From: Neostapfia colusana
Taxonomy: Eukaryota; Streptophyta; Magnoliopsida; Poales; Poaceae
Reading direction: 5' to 3'
DNA: 64,000 bases
Assembly (NCBI GenBank): GCA_030760725.1
Contig: JASWHV010000005.1
Span: 31,443,241 to 31,507,240, forward strand
Shown in pieces: positions 53,964-64,000 of the stretch (the first letter of the stretch is position 1; each line of letters starts with the position of its first letter). The translations under genes were made by a program, and so were the position numbers. A model generated the notes under the pieces. That model made no database searches, was not told the origin of the DNA, and worked only from the letters and a program-made list of their open reading frames with translations.

Positions 53964-54890
53964 ATGGAGAAAGGTCTCTAGTACCTTGCCGTGGCTCTGG
54001 AGGGGATGGAGAAAGCTGTGATCGGCGCTCTCCGATCGATTCCGAGCTGCGGAAAGTGTTTGCCGGCGCTGAGTTCTTGCGGGGGAAGAAACGGGTGAGG
54101 CTTCGGCCGAGGAAGGGGGAAGGCGCCTTAAGAAGGCTCTGCACCGCCTCACGCCCGCACGTGGCCAAGCAGCTGCTGGCACTGCGGCTCCCCTCGGTGG
54201 CGATCGCTGCGGCGGCTCGGCTAACCGAGTGAGAAAGTCTCAGTCGATTTGATTTGGAGTAGTGGCTGACATGTGGGTCCCACTTCTAATTTGAACCTCT
54301 GAAATTTACTCCTAATCACTGTTGTAAACAGTGAGCCCCATAATACCCCTGGTAATTCAAATTATTCACCCATGAGCCATTTGAATTGATCAAAGTTCAA
54401 ATTGGGTTTGGTTTAAATGCATTTCAGCACAAGTTCAGTTTTGAATTCAAACAAAGTTTGAATTTGTCCCTCTTAGCTCATGTCAAGATCAACTCCCAAT
54501 GGAGTGAAAATTGGTGTGTGGGCTCATAAAAATGTGCTGAGTAAGAATATGCCTCCCACATTCAAATTCATGGGATAAAAACAGTTTGAATTTGAATATG
54601 GTTTCAAACTGCCCTCTTTCTAGCTATACCCAAAATGACCTCAAAAAGGTTTTGAATTTGGGTGAAACTTGGCATGGACATCCTTAGCAATGTGTAGGAG
54701 TTATCATATGTCCAACCCACCTATATTACATGTGGGAAATACCACTTTTGCAATATGTGAGTTTGTTCTCTAATGAGCATGTTGATGGTGCTTACTTGCT
54801 CTTCATTTGTGTTCATCATCTTTCCTCAAATGAGGTGTGTGGTGTGGTGATGAACACTTCAAATATGTGTCAAAAACTGAGGCCCTTACA

Positions 54891-55149
54891 CAGCTTGAGG
54901 GCGAGAGAAAGAGGAGATGGGAATGAACTGTGTGTCGCTGTGAACGACACATGGACTCCTGACTCCCCAGATCACCGGGCGATCAGGCGTCGTCGCAGTT
55001 CTCCACCAGCAGCCTCCCCACCCAAAGCGGAGTCAGAAGGCAGCCGCAATAATGAGGAAGATCCCGAGGAGCCGGCTCAGTGGTACGAGTCGTGTAGAGT
55101 CCTTCCCCATAGTTCAGCAGGTTATCGAGTAGGCGAGTCAATACCTTAG
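54891..55149 (+). pseudogene. Family-B extra ORF, 3' part
   Basis: Resumes the ORF cut at 39476 (54891-54895 is the second TSD copy). It encodes a basic patch (HRAIRRRRSSPP), a Pro/Ala/Ser stretch, an acidic segment (NNEEDPEEPAQW) and the tail ESCRVLPHSSAGYRVGESIP, with a stop at 55147-55149. The following 255 bases to the gag ATG are a non-coding spacer. No recognised domain. Confidence 0.7.
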
Positions 55150-55404
55150 TTAATAGTGTGTTAATGTGTGGTGTGTGACGTGAGTTGTGGAAGCCATGAG
55201 CAATTGTCCACAACCTCGTCTTCAGGTTGCTTTTCTTTGATGTGTGAACCCCTATGAAATTAATAGTGCATTTATTTTTGCGTGAGACATGAACCCTCAG
55301 AAAAATATAAATACAACAAAGCCTCAACATTACAAAGTGTAAACAAGTAAAATTGGTAAGATAATGCGTAATGCTTTAAATTGACATCTGGTTGATCATG
55401 ATAG

Positions 55405-56550
55405 ATGGCCAGAAGAGGAAAGGGTCGTGGTGCCAACCCCGCCAACAACAACGATGAGGCGGGCAACCCTCATCTTTCTGGAGGCCAAGACAGGGGTGGT
55501 CGCCGTGAAAGAGTTGATCCCATCCACCAAATGCTTGAGAATCAAAATCAGCTCATCTAGAACTTGACTCAAGTGGTGGCCAACTTGCACCAAGCTCCAC
55601 CTCCACAAGCTGCACCACGCTAACCAAGGTTGAGTGAGTTTCTAGGGACTCAACCTCCAAAGTTTGCAAGTGCTGCTGAACCTCTGGAGGCAGATGATTG
55701 GCTAAAGACCATTGAGAGCAAGATGAGGATTATACAAGGCCAAGGGTATGAGAGGGTGCTGTTTGCCTCTCACCAATTGCATGGACCTGCTGCTGATTGG
55801 TGGACCGCTTACGTGGCCGCCCATCATGACCCTGAAAACATCACATGGGAAGAGTTCAAGCGTAGCTTCCGCAACCATTACATACCAAGGGGTGAACTCA
55901 AAAACAAGAGAAAGGAGTTCTTGGGATTGCAGCAAGGAAACATGACTGTGAGGGAATACCTCACTAAATTCACTCAACTATCCCGTTATGCCCCACGGGA
56001 CATAGAGACTGATGAGCAGAAACAGGATTGCTTCGTGGAAGGACTCATAGCAGAAATGCAGTGTGCAATGTCCTCCAAAGAGTATGAAAGCTTCCAAAAG
56101 ATGGTGGACAGAGCATTTGTTGTAGAAAGGAATCTGAAGGCCTTGGAAAATGAAAACAAGAGGAAGGCAGGATGGTCACACCAAGCCTCGAGTAGCAACA
56201 CCCGCCCACGTCTGATGCAGCAACCCGCAGGGCAGACGAGCTGTGCTGCGGTACCCTACTCCGCACCAAGAGGGTACAATCCGAACTTCAGGCCTCCGGC
56301 AGCACCAACACAGCTACAACGTCAGTTTGTACAGCAGCCTCGCCTTACATATAAACCTCGACCAGCAGTACAAGGACCCCCAAACCAGCCCCAAGAAAAC
56401 AAAGGCCAGGCACCTAAGGTCAGGGTGCAATGCTTTAACTGTGGTGAAGTGGGGCACTACGCCCATAAGTGCCCAAAGAAGAAGCCCGTGCAGCCGCAAC
56501 AGCAGAATGTGATGCGAGGACGGGTGAACCACATGACCATGGAAGAAGCG
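55405..56550 (+). pseudogene. gag: Family-B gag
   Basis: Start ATG 55405 (MARRGKGRGANPANNND), chosen because the frame to the gag domain is continuous except for two nonsense codons, TAG 55558-55560 and TAA 55621-55623. Both sit where Gln would fit the context, so both can be C-to-T changes. The gag domain (LSEFLGTQPPKFASAAEPLEADDW, DWWTAYVAAHH, ITWEEFKRSFRNHYIPRG, YLTKFTQLSRYAPRD) is complete. A Pro/Gln-rich linker leads to zinc knuckle CFNCGEVGHYAHKC (56431-56472). An ATG at 55630 would give a shorter product but would cut off the conserved N-terminus. Confidence 0.85.
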
Positions 56551-58175
56551 CAAGAGGCACCCGATGTGGTAGTTGGTAAGTTTCCTGCCAATTTACACAT
56601 TGCAACCCTGTTGTTCGATTCTGGTGCTACCCACTCGTTCATTGCCCAAGGGTTTGTTAAGAAGCATGATCTAGCAACAACATAAATGAACCATATGCTA
56701 GCAGTAAACTCTCCAGGTGGAGAAATAAGGACACGACAAGTGTGTCCCAAGGTGAATCTAAACATTAATGGGGTAGTATTTACTGCCAACCTCATAGTGA
56801 TAGATTCACAAGGGATAGATATTATTTTGGGCATGGATTGGTTGACCAAACATAAGGGAATCATCCATTGTTCGACCAGAACGGTGGAACTAACTCACCC
56901 TAGTGGCACAAGAGTAAAGTTCATAACAATACAAGAGCCTAGGAGGGACATTAAGTTAAATCAAGTTGAGGTGAAAGTGGAGGAGATCAGGATTATCAGG
57001 GAATATCCGGACATTTTTCCGGAGGAGTTGCCAGGTATGCCTCCCGATCGTGAAGTGGAATTCACGATTGAACTAATGCCGGGAACAGCTCCGATATACA
57101 AGAGACCTTATCGGATGGACTCCAAGCAACATTTTAGAGAGTTGACAGAGAAGGGGTACATTCGTCCTAGTTCCTCACCATGGGGAGCTCTATTGATATT
57201 TGTGCCCAAGAAGGACGGAACCCAAAGGTTATGCATAGACTACCGTGCCTTGAATGAAGTGACCATCAAGAACAAGTACTCATTACCCCGCATTGAAGAC
57301 TTGTTCGATCAGTTGAAGGGAGCTTGTGTGTTCTCGAAAATTGATCTCAGGTCGGGATATCACCAACTTAAGATAAGGCAAACTGATATTCCAAAGACAG
57401 CTTTCGTATCTCGGTACGGACTGTATGAATACACCGTCATGCCTTTCGGGCTAACTAATGCCCCGGCATACTTCATGTATCTCATGAATAAGGTATTCAT
57501 GGAATATCTGGACAAATTTGTGGTGGTTTTCATAGATGACATTCTCGTCTTCTCCAAAGATGAAGAGGAACATGAGAAACATCTAAGGTTGGTGTTGCAG
57601 AAGCTGAGAGAACACCAACTATATGCCAAGTTGAGCAAGTGTGAGTTTTGGCTTAAGAGAGTTCCCTTCTTAGGACATATAATCTCGGAGGGAGGAATCT
57701 CCGTAGATCCCGCCAAGATTGAGGATGTATAGAAGTGGAAGACCCCTGAGAATGTCGGGGAAGTTCGAATCTTTCGAGACCCCTCACCAAACTGTTGGAG
57801 AAGGGAATCACTTTCGCATGGACGCCGCAGTGCGAGATGAGTTTCCAGGAATTGAAGAAAAGATTGACAACAGCCCTAGTGCTAGTTATGCCAGATATGC
57901 AGAAGAAATTTTCGGTGTACTGCGATGCCTCTGGAAACGGGTTGGGATGTGTTCTCATGCAAGAGGGGCATGTCGTGGCGTATGCGTCCCGGCAGCTCCG
58001 AAAACACGAGAAGAACTATCCTACACATGACCTAGAACTAGCCGCAGTGGTACACGCATTGAAGATTTGGCGAAATTACTTGATGGGGAAGCGGACAGAG
58101 ATATATACGGATCATAAGAGCTTAAAGTACATTTCACACAGCCAGATCTCAACCTCAGACAAAGGAGATGGTTAG
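56551..58175 (+). pseudogene. pr-rt: Family-B protease, RT and RNase H
   Basis: Protease LLFDSGATHSFIAQ (about 56608-56650) is followed by a nonsense TAA at 56683-56685, then NSPGGEIRTRQVCPKVNL and ILGMDWL. RT keeps IFPEELPGMPPDREVEF, RPSSSPWG, IDYRALNEVTIKNKYSLP, IDLRSGYHQLKI, PFGLTNAPAYFM and an intact catalytic VVFIDDIL (FIDD at 57529-57540). The frame stops at TAG 57730. A deletion near 57770 removes about twenty codons of the LGLAGYYRRF region and shifts the frame. RNase H (YCDASGNGLGCVLM, YTDHKSLKYI) reads from 57795 until a one-base loss near 58134. Confidence 0.87.
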
Positions 58176-59464
58176 AGCTGATCAACGACTTTGATGTAGG
58201 CATCAACTATCATCCTGGGAAAGCAAACGTCGTGGCAGATGCTTTAAGCCGGAAAGTGCAGGTCAATAGGTTGAGCTTGAAGGACATGCCTGTAGAATTG
58301 AAGGACGATGTTATAAGAATCAATCTATGCCTGATGAATAGTGGTGAAGCCATCGCCATGGAAGTGGACTCCACACTAGAGCAATACATACGTGATGGTC
58401 AAAAGAATGACGAGAAGATACAAGAAATCAGACAACTCATCAAGGAAAATAAAGCCCCTGGTTTTAGAGAGGATGAACAAGGTACGGTGTGGCACGGGAA
58501 AAGAATCTGTGTGCCTGAAGTAAAGGAGATCCGTGAATTGATTTTGAAGGAGGCTCACGATTCCGACTATTCCATTCATCCTGGGAGTACGAAGATGTAC
58601 CCGGACCTTAAGAGCAGGTATTGGTGGTATGGCATGAAGCGAGATGTCGCAGAACATGTTGCCCTATATGACACATGTCAGTTGGTGAAAGCGGAACATC
58701 AACGACCCGCGGGATTATTGCAACCACTCAAAGTGCCTGAATGGAAATGGGAAGAAATCGGTATGGATTTCATAGTGGGATTTCCTAGGACCCAATCAGG
58801 ATACAATTCGATATGGGTCATCATCGACAGGCTAACCAAGGTAGCTCATTTCATCCCCGTGAAAGAAAGCTACAGCAGATCCAAATTGGCGGAGTTGTAC
58901 ATGTCAAGGATCGTGTGTTACCATGGAGTGCCAAAGAAGATAGTGACGGATCGAGGGACACAGTTCACCTCAAGGTTCTGGCAGAAGCTGCATGAAACCA
59001 TGGGAACTCATCTGAACTTTAGTTCTGCCTATCATCCCCAAACTGACGGGCAGACGGAAAGAACCAATCAGATCCTTGAAGATATGCTGAGAGCGTGTGC
59101 ACTCAAAAACAATTGGAGTTGGGATAAGAACTTACCGTATGCGGAGTTCTCCTATAACAACAGTTATCAGGCTAGTATAAAGATGTCACCATTTGAGGCT
59201 TTGTATGGGAGGAAGTGCAGAACTCCACTATTTTGGAACCAAACAGGGGAAAGTAAAGTGTTTGGACCCGAGGTACTACAAGAAGCCGAGGCGAAAGTGA
59301 GGGAAATCCGCAACAACATGAGGATAGCACAAACACGACAAAAGAGCTATGCCAATGTACGAAGAAGAGAGCTCGTTTTCAACGTGGGGGACTATGTCTA
59401 TCTCAAGGTGTCCTCTATCCGAGGACTTCGTCGGTTCAAGGTGAAAGGGAAGTTATCACCTTGA
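58176..59464 (+). pseudogene. int: Family-B integrase
   Basis: Opens with the hinge INYHPGKANVVADALSRK. The HHCC zinc finger keeps both His (EAHDSDYSIHPGS), but the first Cys of CDTC is Tyr (ALYDTCQ near 58665-58680), likely weakening zinc binding. The DDE core is complete: GMDFIVGFP, VTDRGTQF and DGQTERTNQILE. Then come SYNNSYQASIKMSPFEALYGR and GDYVYLKVSSIRGLRR. The frame ends at a TGA (59462-59464), where Arg (CGA) would be expected by comparison with family members. Confidence 0.86.
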
Positions 59465-59803
59465 TACATCGGACCCTTTCAAGTTCTGGAGAGGAAAGGC
59501 TAAGTGGCATATCAACTAGAATTACCGGCTCGCCTATCGGATGTGCATGACGTATTCCATGTATCACAGCTCAAGAAATGTCTGAGAACACCTGAGGAGA
59601 TGTTACCCATGAATGAGGTTGACGTAGCTGAGGATCTGTCTTATGCCGAGCAACCATCTAAGATTTTGGAGACAATGGAACGCCTCACAAGAAATAAAAG
59701 AATCTGGATGTGCAAGGTGCAGTGGAAGCATCACTCGGAAGAGGAAGCCACATGGGAGCGAGAAGACGAGCTTAAGGCACAGTTTCCGGAATTGTTTTCT
59801 TAG
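59465..59803 (+). pseudogene. int: Family-B integrase C-terminus with chromodomain-like segment
   Basis: Same frame as the integrase after the TGA at 59462 (YIGPFQVLERKG), with another stop near 59501. Then VAYQLELPARLSDVHDVFHVSQLKKCL and the chromodomain-like segment DLSYAEQPSKILETMERLTRNKRIWMCKVQWKH with ATWERED (about 59632-59770). The stop is at 59801-59803. Aromatic residues in KVQW and ATWE match the positions used by chromoviral chromodomains, but one cage residue cannot be placed with certainty by eye. Confidence 0.82.
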
Positions 59804-59831
59804 AACTACCAATCTCGAGGACGAGATTTCT

Positions 59832-59848
59832 TTTAAGGGGGGTAGAGC
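59832..59848 (+). other. Polypurine tract of family B
   Basis: TTTAAGGGGGGTAGAGC immediately before the 3' LTR start TGTAACACCCC at 59849. Confidence 0.75.
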
Positions 59849-62800
59849 TGTAACACCCCAAAACCTGTTAAGAGGGGAATTTAAATTTTTTTTGGATGTA
59901 TTGCATGTGGTGCAGAAATTCAAATTCAAATTGGAATTCAAATTAAACTCAAAACAGAAAAGAAAAAGAAAAAGAAAAAAAACAAACCCCCCTGGCCAGT
60001 GGGCCGAAACCCACCAGCCGGCCCACCTCACCCCCGCGCCAGCCCGCAGCCGCGCGCCCCGCTTTCTTCTCACTGACGTGTGGGGCCCGCCATCTTCTTC
60101 CTCCTCGCGCGCGCGCTCGGCCGACCGGGACTCCTCTCTCTCCCCCGAATCGAAACCACCCCGGATACTCGCGTATCCCAGCCGAATTTCGGTTCTGGAC
60201 GACGCAAACTCGATCACAACCGAACGCCGCCCTCCCCCGGGTATATAAACACCGACATCGTCCCGATTTTCACCCACGATCGGCTGTTTTTCCTCCCGGT
60301 GAGAACCGAAGCTCCGATCACCGTTTTCTCTCGATCTCTGCTCGGGTTCTCTGATCTAACACGCCGATCGTGTTCCACCGCCTCCGGGGAATCACGCAGG
60401 TGCAGAAAACTCAGTGGTTGCACTTCAAACACAGCGCCGACGAGCATCGCCATGAATTCACCTCGGATCTCATCGCCGACCGCCTTCCAGGACCTCCGAG
60501 TTCAAGAAAAACCCCGAGGTGAGATCCCCGACCTCCCCTCTACCGATCTATACCATGAAATCCCAGTTTTAGGAAGAATTGACGAAGATCCGAAGTATTC
60601 CGGCGAGATCGCCGCCTCCCGCCGCCACGCGCCGCCGGGCAGCGCCGCCCGCGCTCGATCAGAGCGACGTGGCCGCTTGTGCGCCGTCTATTTTAAATCG
60701 CATGGTAGAATTTAAATCCCCGCGTACCGGTTCGACATTATAATCTCAGCCCGTCTGTTTTAAATCGGACAGTCCACGTCAGCCCCGCATTATAAAGGTC
60801 GGGATTCTTATGCGCTACCCCTTGGGGATCTCGGAAAATACGAGCTAGCCCCGGAAACTTCTGATCTAGCCCCTGGAACTTCAGAAATTCATGTAAATTC
60901 AAGTAAAAATCAGTTTCAGCCCCTGGACTTAATAAAAATTTGCAAAACCCCTCTGTTATGCATAGTTAGGCCCCTGGAAATTCTTAAAATAATATAATAG
61001 ACCCTGTAGTTGGGTGAGTTTACCTTTTTAACCCTATGTGATATTAAATTTAGGAATTTGAATATGTGATTAGTATTTAAAATTTAAAAGATGGGACAAA
61101 CACATTGTAAATTCAAATTTAAACTTTCCTAGCACTTGGAAAACTTTGGAGTGAGATAAAAATAGATTTTTAGCTGAAATGAATCTGTCTAGTTGATTGT
61201 TCACATTTATTAGTTATAGGGACACATTTTTAGGCTAGGAAATAATTCTGAAAATTGATAAAATAAATTTAAATTAGTTCACATCAGAGGAGAAGTTCAA
61301 AAATATATTATTTAATATTTTAGATCAGAACCTATTCTGTTTAGATGAGGTGTCTTACTATTTTCCTAATAAAGTTCACATTTAGGCATAGGAAATAAAT
61401 CTGAGAATATAGCAAGCTAGGTGTGAATAACTAGAAAATGATAAATGAAGTTTCCAAAATCCAAAGAATTCCGTTTAGGATTGGTAGAAGTTCTGAAAAC
61501 CATTTGGAGTAGGAAATTACCTTGCATGCACTCTTGGTAGCCAAAGAGGGTATTAAAGAATCTGTTTAAATTGGGAATTTATATATAGTGCACAAACAGA
61601 AATCTGAATACAAAAGTTAGAAATAATATACATATGTTTAAAAGTGCATGTAGGTCAAAAATCACCACACATAGAGTAACCACAACCCTTATAAGTGTGA
61701 ATGATTTTCATAGGTGTGAATGTTTGGTTTGTATGAAGTGAAAATGTGAACTATGTCTTATGGATTGTTTTATTCTTTTGCTATGTGTGATGGTATGAGT
61801 AGAACCTGCTCCAGAGCAAGTTCTTCCCTTCCAAGAACAAGACTTTCCATTCCCAGAGCAGCAGGAAGAAGGCAAGTGTCCTTGACCACTTTGATCCTAT
61901 ACTAGGATGTTTAGATAGAATTATTTGCATTGCCAATTGAAATATGAAACCCATGCTAGAACATTTCCGTAGAATTGCATTATCTTGTTTCCTTGTAGCT
62001 TGGGTTGGGATTTATTTTATCATATCATTTATTTACATGCTTATGCTCAGCCATGCTTAGAATGGGATAATTGGGATATGAGATCACCAGTTTATTTACC
62101 ATACTCTTGAATGTGATATTATGAGTTATGTAGAGGTAGGGATCAAGGCAAGTTGGATGTTTTGGTTGGTGCTGGGTGCACGAGACTCGGGTTTGTGTTT
62201 AGTACTTGCCTGGATCCTAAGGACCGGTTCATGAAGCATGTAACCTGGCTTTACCGTGCCAACCACATGCTGAGATGGGGCAGCTTGGCCAATTAATTAG
62301 GTGTATCCCCGGCGTAGTATGGGTGTGTTGGATGGTGCGGGAGTAGGTGTCAACTGGACTACCATATGAACCGCAAGGCTCAAGAGGGGGCCACTGCAGC
62401 GGGGTTGGAGCCTCTTGTATGCTGTTAGGGGTGAAACCTCAGTGGGCCCACGCTCATCGGGAATCCCTTTGTAAAGGCTTCGTAGTGATCTCCTGGCTAC
62501 ACACCTGGGAAGTGTGAATGTGGCTCGTGGCCACTGGCATAATGGAGGTTCTTTTAGTCCACCCGGCAACGGGGGATGAAATCACTACATGTGGGTACAG
62601 TGGTGCAAACTCTGCAGAGTCAAAACTGTCATGAAAGCCGTGCTCACGGTCAAGAGCGGCTTGGACTTATTCATGATTAGAGGATGATGACTTTGGAAGT
62701 TGTGGATGTTAAGCGGGGAGCTCGACATTAGATATGATGATTATTGTTACTTGATGATGGGTTGGGAGTTTGGGACCATTTCACCTATGTAGTAATGTAG

Positions 62801-63265
62801 GTCCTTAATAAGCTAAGGTGATAGGTATTAATTGCATAGTGCTGTAACCATGAGTTCAACCTCTCCTTGTTCGAGCCATGCATGACATAACTTTCCCACA
62901 CTTGCTGAGTACCATCGGTACTCAACCTTGCATATTTGTTGGTTTATATTGCTGCTCAGGTCAAGAGAACGATGTGGTGTTTAATGATCAAGACTTTGGA
63001 CCCGACGAAGGATTCTAGGTTCATGGAGTCCCCCGGGCAAAGCCTGTGACGGAGCCCGCAAGAATAATATTCCGCTGCTATTTTATTTACATGTTATGAA
63101 CTTATTATCACCCATCGAGACGTATGCGTTGTAAGACATATTTATATTCGACACCTGGCTTGTAATAAATGATGCTTCACTATTTTTCATCACGTGTATG
63201 AGAAAATGATCCTAACATACATGTGATATTCACTCGGTTGATCTTCGGAAAAACCGGGTGTGACA
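59849..63265 (+). repeat. 3' LTR of family-B Gypsy (LTR B2)
   Basis: A 3417-bp LTR, TGTAACACCCC to GGGTGTGACA. TATA 60242-60249; poly(A) signal TGTAATAAA 63161-63169. The hairpin site is at 62626-62649, where the palindrome has one change (CTGTCATGAAAG) while the CCGT-GCTC-ACGG stem is intact. It carries 44-48 bases near 61041-61088 that LTR B1 lacks. No gene. Confidence 0.93.
62626..62649 (+). other. Conserved palindrome plus hairpin, LTR B2
   Basis: CTGTCATGAAAG (one base off a palindrome) plus CCGT-GCTC-ACGG. Confidence 0.5.
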
Positions 63266-63554
63266 CCCTGTGGGTGGGAGAATGGAGATTCAAGCCCGCC
63301 GGCGAAACCACAGTGGGTCCTTACATTCTAGTAGCCCCTTTGTAAAGGCTATTTTGTGATCTATTGGCCATACACCGATGGTTTTGTAGTGGCATCATGG
63401 AGGTTCTCTCTAGTCGCCGACAGGTGAAGAAATCACAAACTTGTGGGTAAAGTGGTGCTACCTCTACAGAGTGCAAAACTATCATGATAGCCGTGCTGAC
63501 GGTTACAAGCATCTGGCCAACTTCAATGATTAGAGGCAAAATTTGGGATGGGTA
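63266..63554 (+). repeat. Continuation of the A-like LTR interrupted at 35298
   Basis: Matches family-A LTR sequence following the insertion point (compare 4400-4680), including the block with CACAAACTTGTGGGTAAAGTGG and the hairpin site CTATCATGATAG plus CCGT-GCTG-ACGG at 63479-63502. It ends at 63554, where another LTR starts. Confidence 0.8.
63479..63502 (+). other. Conserved palindrome plus hairpin, split A-like LTR
   Basis: Perfect palindrome CTATCATGATAG and perfect stem CCGT-GCTG-ACGG. Only the loop base differs from families A and B. Confidence 0.6.
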
Positions 63555-64000
63555 TGTGAAAGCCCACATGTTCACTGGCTAAAGTGTTCATCATTACACA
63601 CACACCACAACTCATATTTTGGTAATCTCATGAATACATTTGAAGAGCAAGTAACCACCATCAAAAGAGGGATTAGAGGAAGAACTCACAAAAATCCAAA
63701 AGTAGGATTTCTCACATGGATTCTTTAGGGGCTGAGCTCACTATTAAATCCTAAACATTCTTAGGAATGCTCATGCCAAGTTTCATGCAAATCCAAACCT
63801 TTTTGATGTACTTTTGGATACAATTATCAAAAGGGCTAGTTTGAATGTAAATTCAAATTCAAGCTACTTTCATCATCTGAATTCAAAATGTGGATTCATA
63901 TTCAAACTCCGCACATTTCTCTGAGTTGCTCCACCAATTTTCATCCCCATTGGAGTTGATCTTGTCGGGAGCTATATTTGAACTAATTCAAAACTGAATT
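63555..64000 (+). repeat. Start of family-C-like LTR, + strand, truncated by window end
   Basis: Starts TGTGAAAGCCCACATG. It then aligns with the family-C LTR start on its coding strand (GTGTTCATCA, GAAGAGCAAGTAACCACCATCAA, CATGCCAAGTTTCA; compare the reverse of 43100-43534), though more diverged than the two family-C LTRs are from each other. It interrupts the A-like LTR after 63554. Whether it is solo or part of an element cannot be seen. Confidence 0.75.

Larger units (their letters stand above)
39477..54890 (-). mobile_element. Nearly intact Ty3/Gypsy chromovirus, family C
   Basis: TSD CAGCT at 39472-39476 and 54891-54895. LTRs are 39477-43534 and 50845-54890. The primer-binding site GCGTTGGTATCAGAGC (50844-50829) is canonical. 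On the - strand: long leader, an intact extra ORF (49377-48412), gag (from 48160), protease, RT, RNase H, integrase and chromodomain-like tail (to 43604), then the polypurine tract. I see only two frame-breaking indels (near 47480 and near 45223) and no nonsense codons, so it is the youngest complete element here, consistent with its deepest nesting. Confidence 0.94.
50845..54890 (-). repeat. 5' LTR of family-C Gypsy
   Basis: A 4046-bp LTR paired with 39477-43534. It contains the hairpin site (51550-51574, where the palindrome CGATTATAATCG is perfect but the following stem needs two G-U pairs), the poly(A) signal complement (50947-50955), a local rearrangement giving a 13-bp inverted repeat (51921-51960) and a 24-base G run (53940-53963). 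Non-coding throughout. Confidence 0.93.
35299..63265 (+). mobile_element. Ty3/Gypsy chromovirus, family B, with nested family-C element
   Basis: Direct LTRs lie at 35299-38676 and 59849-63265. The target duplication is GCCTG at 35294-35298 and CCCTG at 63266-63270 (one difference). Internal order: degenerate primer-binding site, extra ORF with a histone H3-like N-terminus (38894-39476 and 54896-55149), gag, protease, RT, RNase H, integrase, chromodomain-like tail and polypurine tract. It once encoded the full autonomous set and is now broken by nonsense codons, a deletion in RT/RNase H and a single-base deletion. Confidence 0.92.

Noticed and set aside
55630..56685. Gag start at ATG 55630
   Set aside because: The conserved basic N-terminus reads from ATG 55405 in the same frame, interrupted only by two likely C-to-T nonsense codons.
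35299..63265. A host gene hidden between elements
   Set aside because: All intervals are accounted for by LTRs, leaders or element coding regions; no unrelated conserved protein or intron-exon pattern was found.

Overview
The whole 64 kb window is nested retrotransposon DNA from a plant, most likely a grass with a large genome. I find no host gene, tRNA, rRNA, CRISPR array or bacterial feature. The plant assignment rests on tRNA-iMet type primer-binding sites (TGGTATCAGAGC), Ty1/Copia SIRE/Maximus-like and Ty3/Gypsy chromovirus (Tekay/Del-like) polyproteins, 3-4 kb LTRs with TG...CA ends, and 5-bp target-site duplications (TSDs). The species cannot be named from sequence alone.

Layout, oldest to youngest. 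The base layer is a decayed Copia SIRE/Maximus-like element on the + strand: 5' LTR from before base 1 to about 1272, gag 1327-2086 and 21981-22677, coiled-coil spacer and protease to 23990, integrase 28322-29213, RT/RNase H 29704-31190, and a late env-like ORF 32154-33628. Three Gypsy insertions split it. (1) A family-A element (+) occupies 2087-21980, TSD TTGCA. Its gag is split by a reverse-oriented family-A complex, 6549-17242, TSD CAAGA, built LTR-internal-LTR-internal-partial LTR. (2) A 4.3 kb solo LTR of family C relatives lies at 23991-28321, TSD GTTTT. (3) An LTR related to family A starts at 33632. It is split by a family-B element (+) at 35299-63265, whose upstream ORF is in turn split by a nearly intact family-C element (-) at 39477-54890, TSD CAGCT. 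The split LTR resumes at 63266 and is cut again at 63555 by a + strand family-C-like LTR that leaves the window.

Gene content. Families B and C carry gag, protease, RT, RNase H, integrase and a C-terminal chromodomain-like segment. Each also has an extra ORF between the primer-binding site and gag, and these two ORFs are not recognisably related. The family-A element is non-autonomous: its reading frame runs gag, zinc knuckle, protease and then straight into the chromodomain-like tail, with RT, RNase H and the integrase core missing. Its relative on the - strand has lost even more. Family C is the least damaged element: two small indels and a changed RT catalytic residue.

Most notable signals. 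The family-B upstream ORF begins with a register-exact match to the histone H3 tail around Lys9. All LTR families share a perfect or near-perfect palindrome followed at once by a CCGT-loop-ACGG hairpin, with compensatory changes between families. The family-A leader carries a tandem array of primer-binding-site-like units. The family-A U3 carries about sixteen G-box units. A 164-bp piece of the Copia target is duplicated behind the family-A 5' LTR, so that LTR looks like a solo LTR spliced to an element interior.
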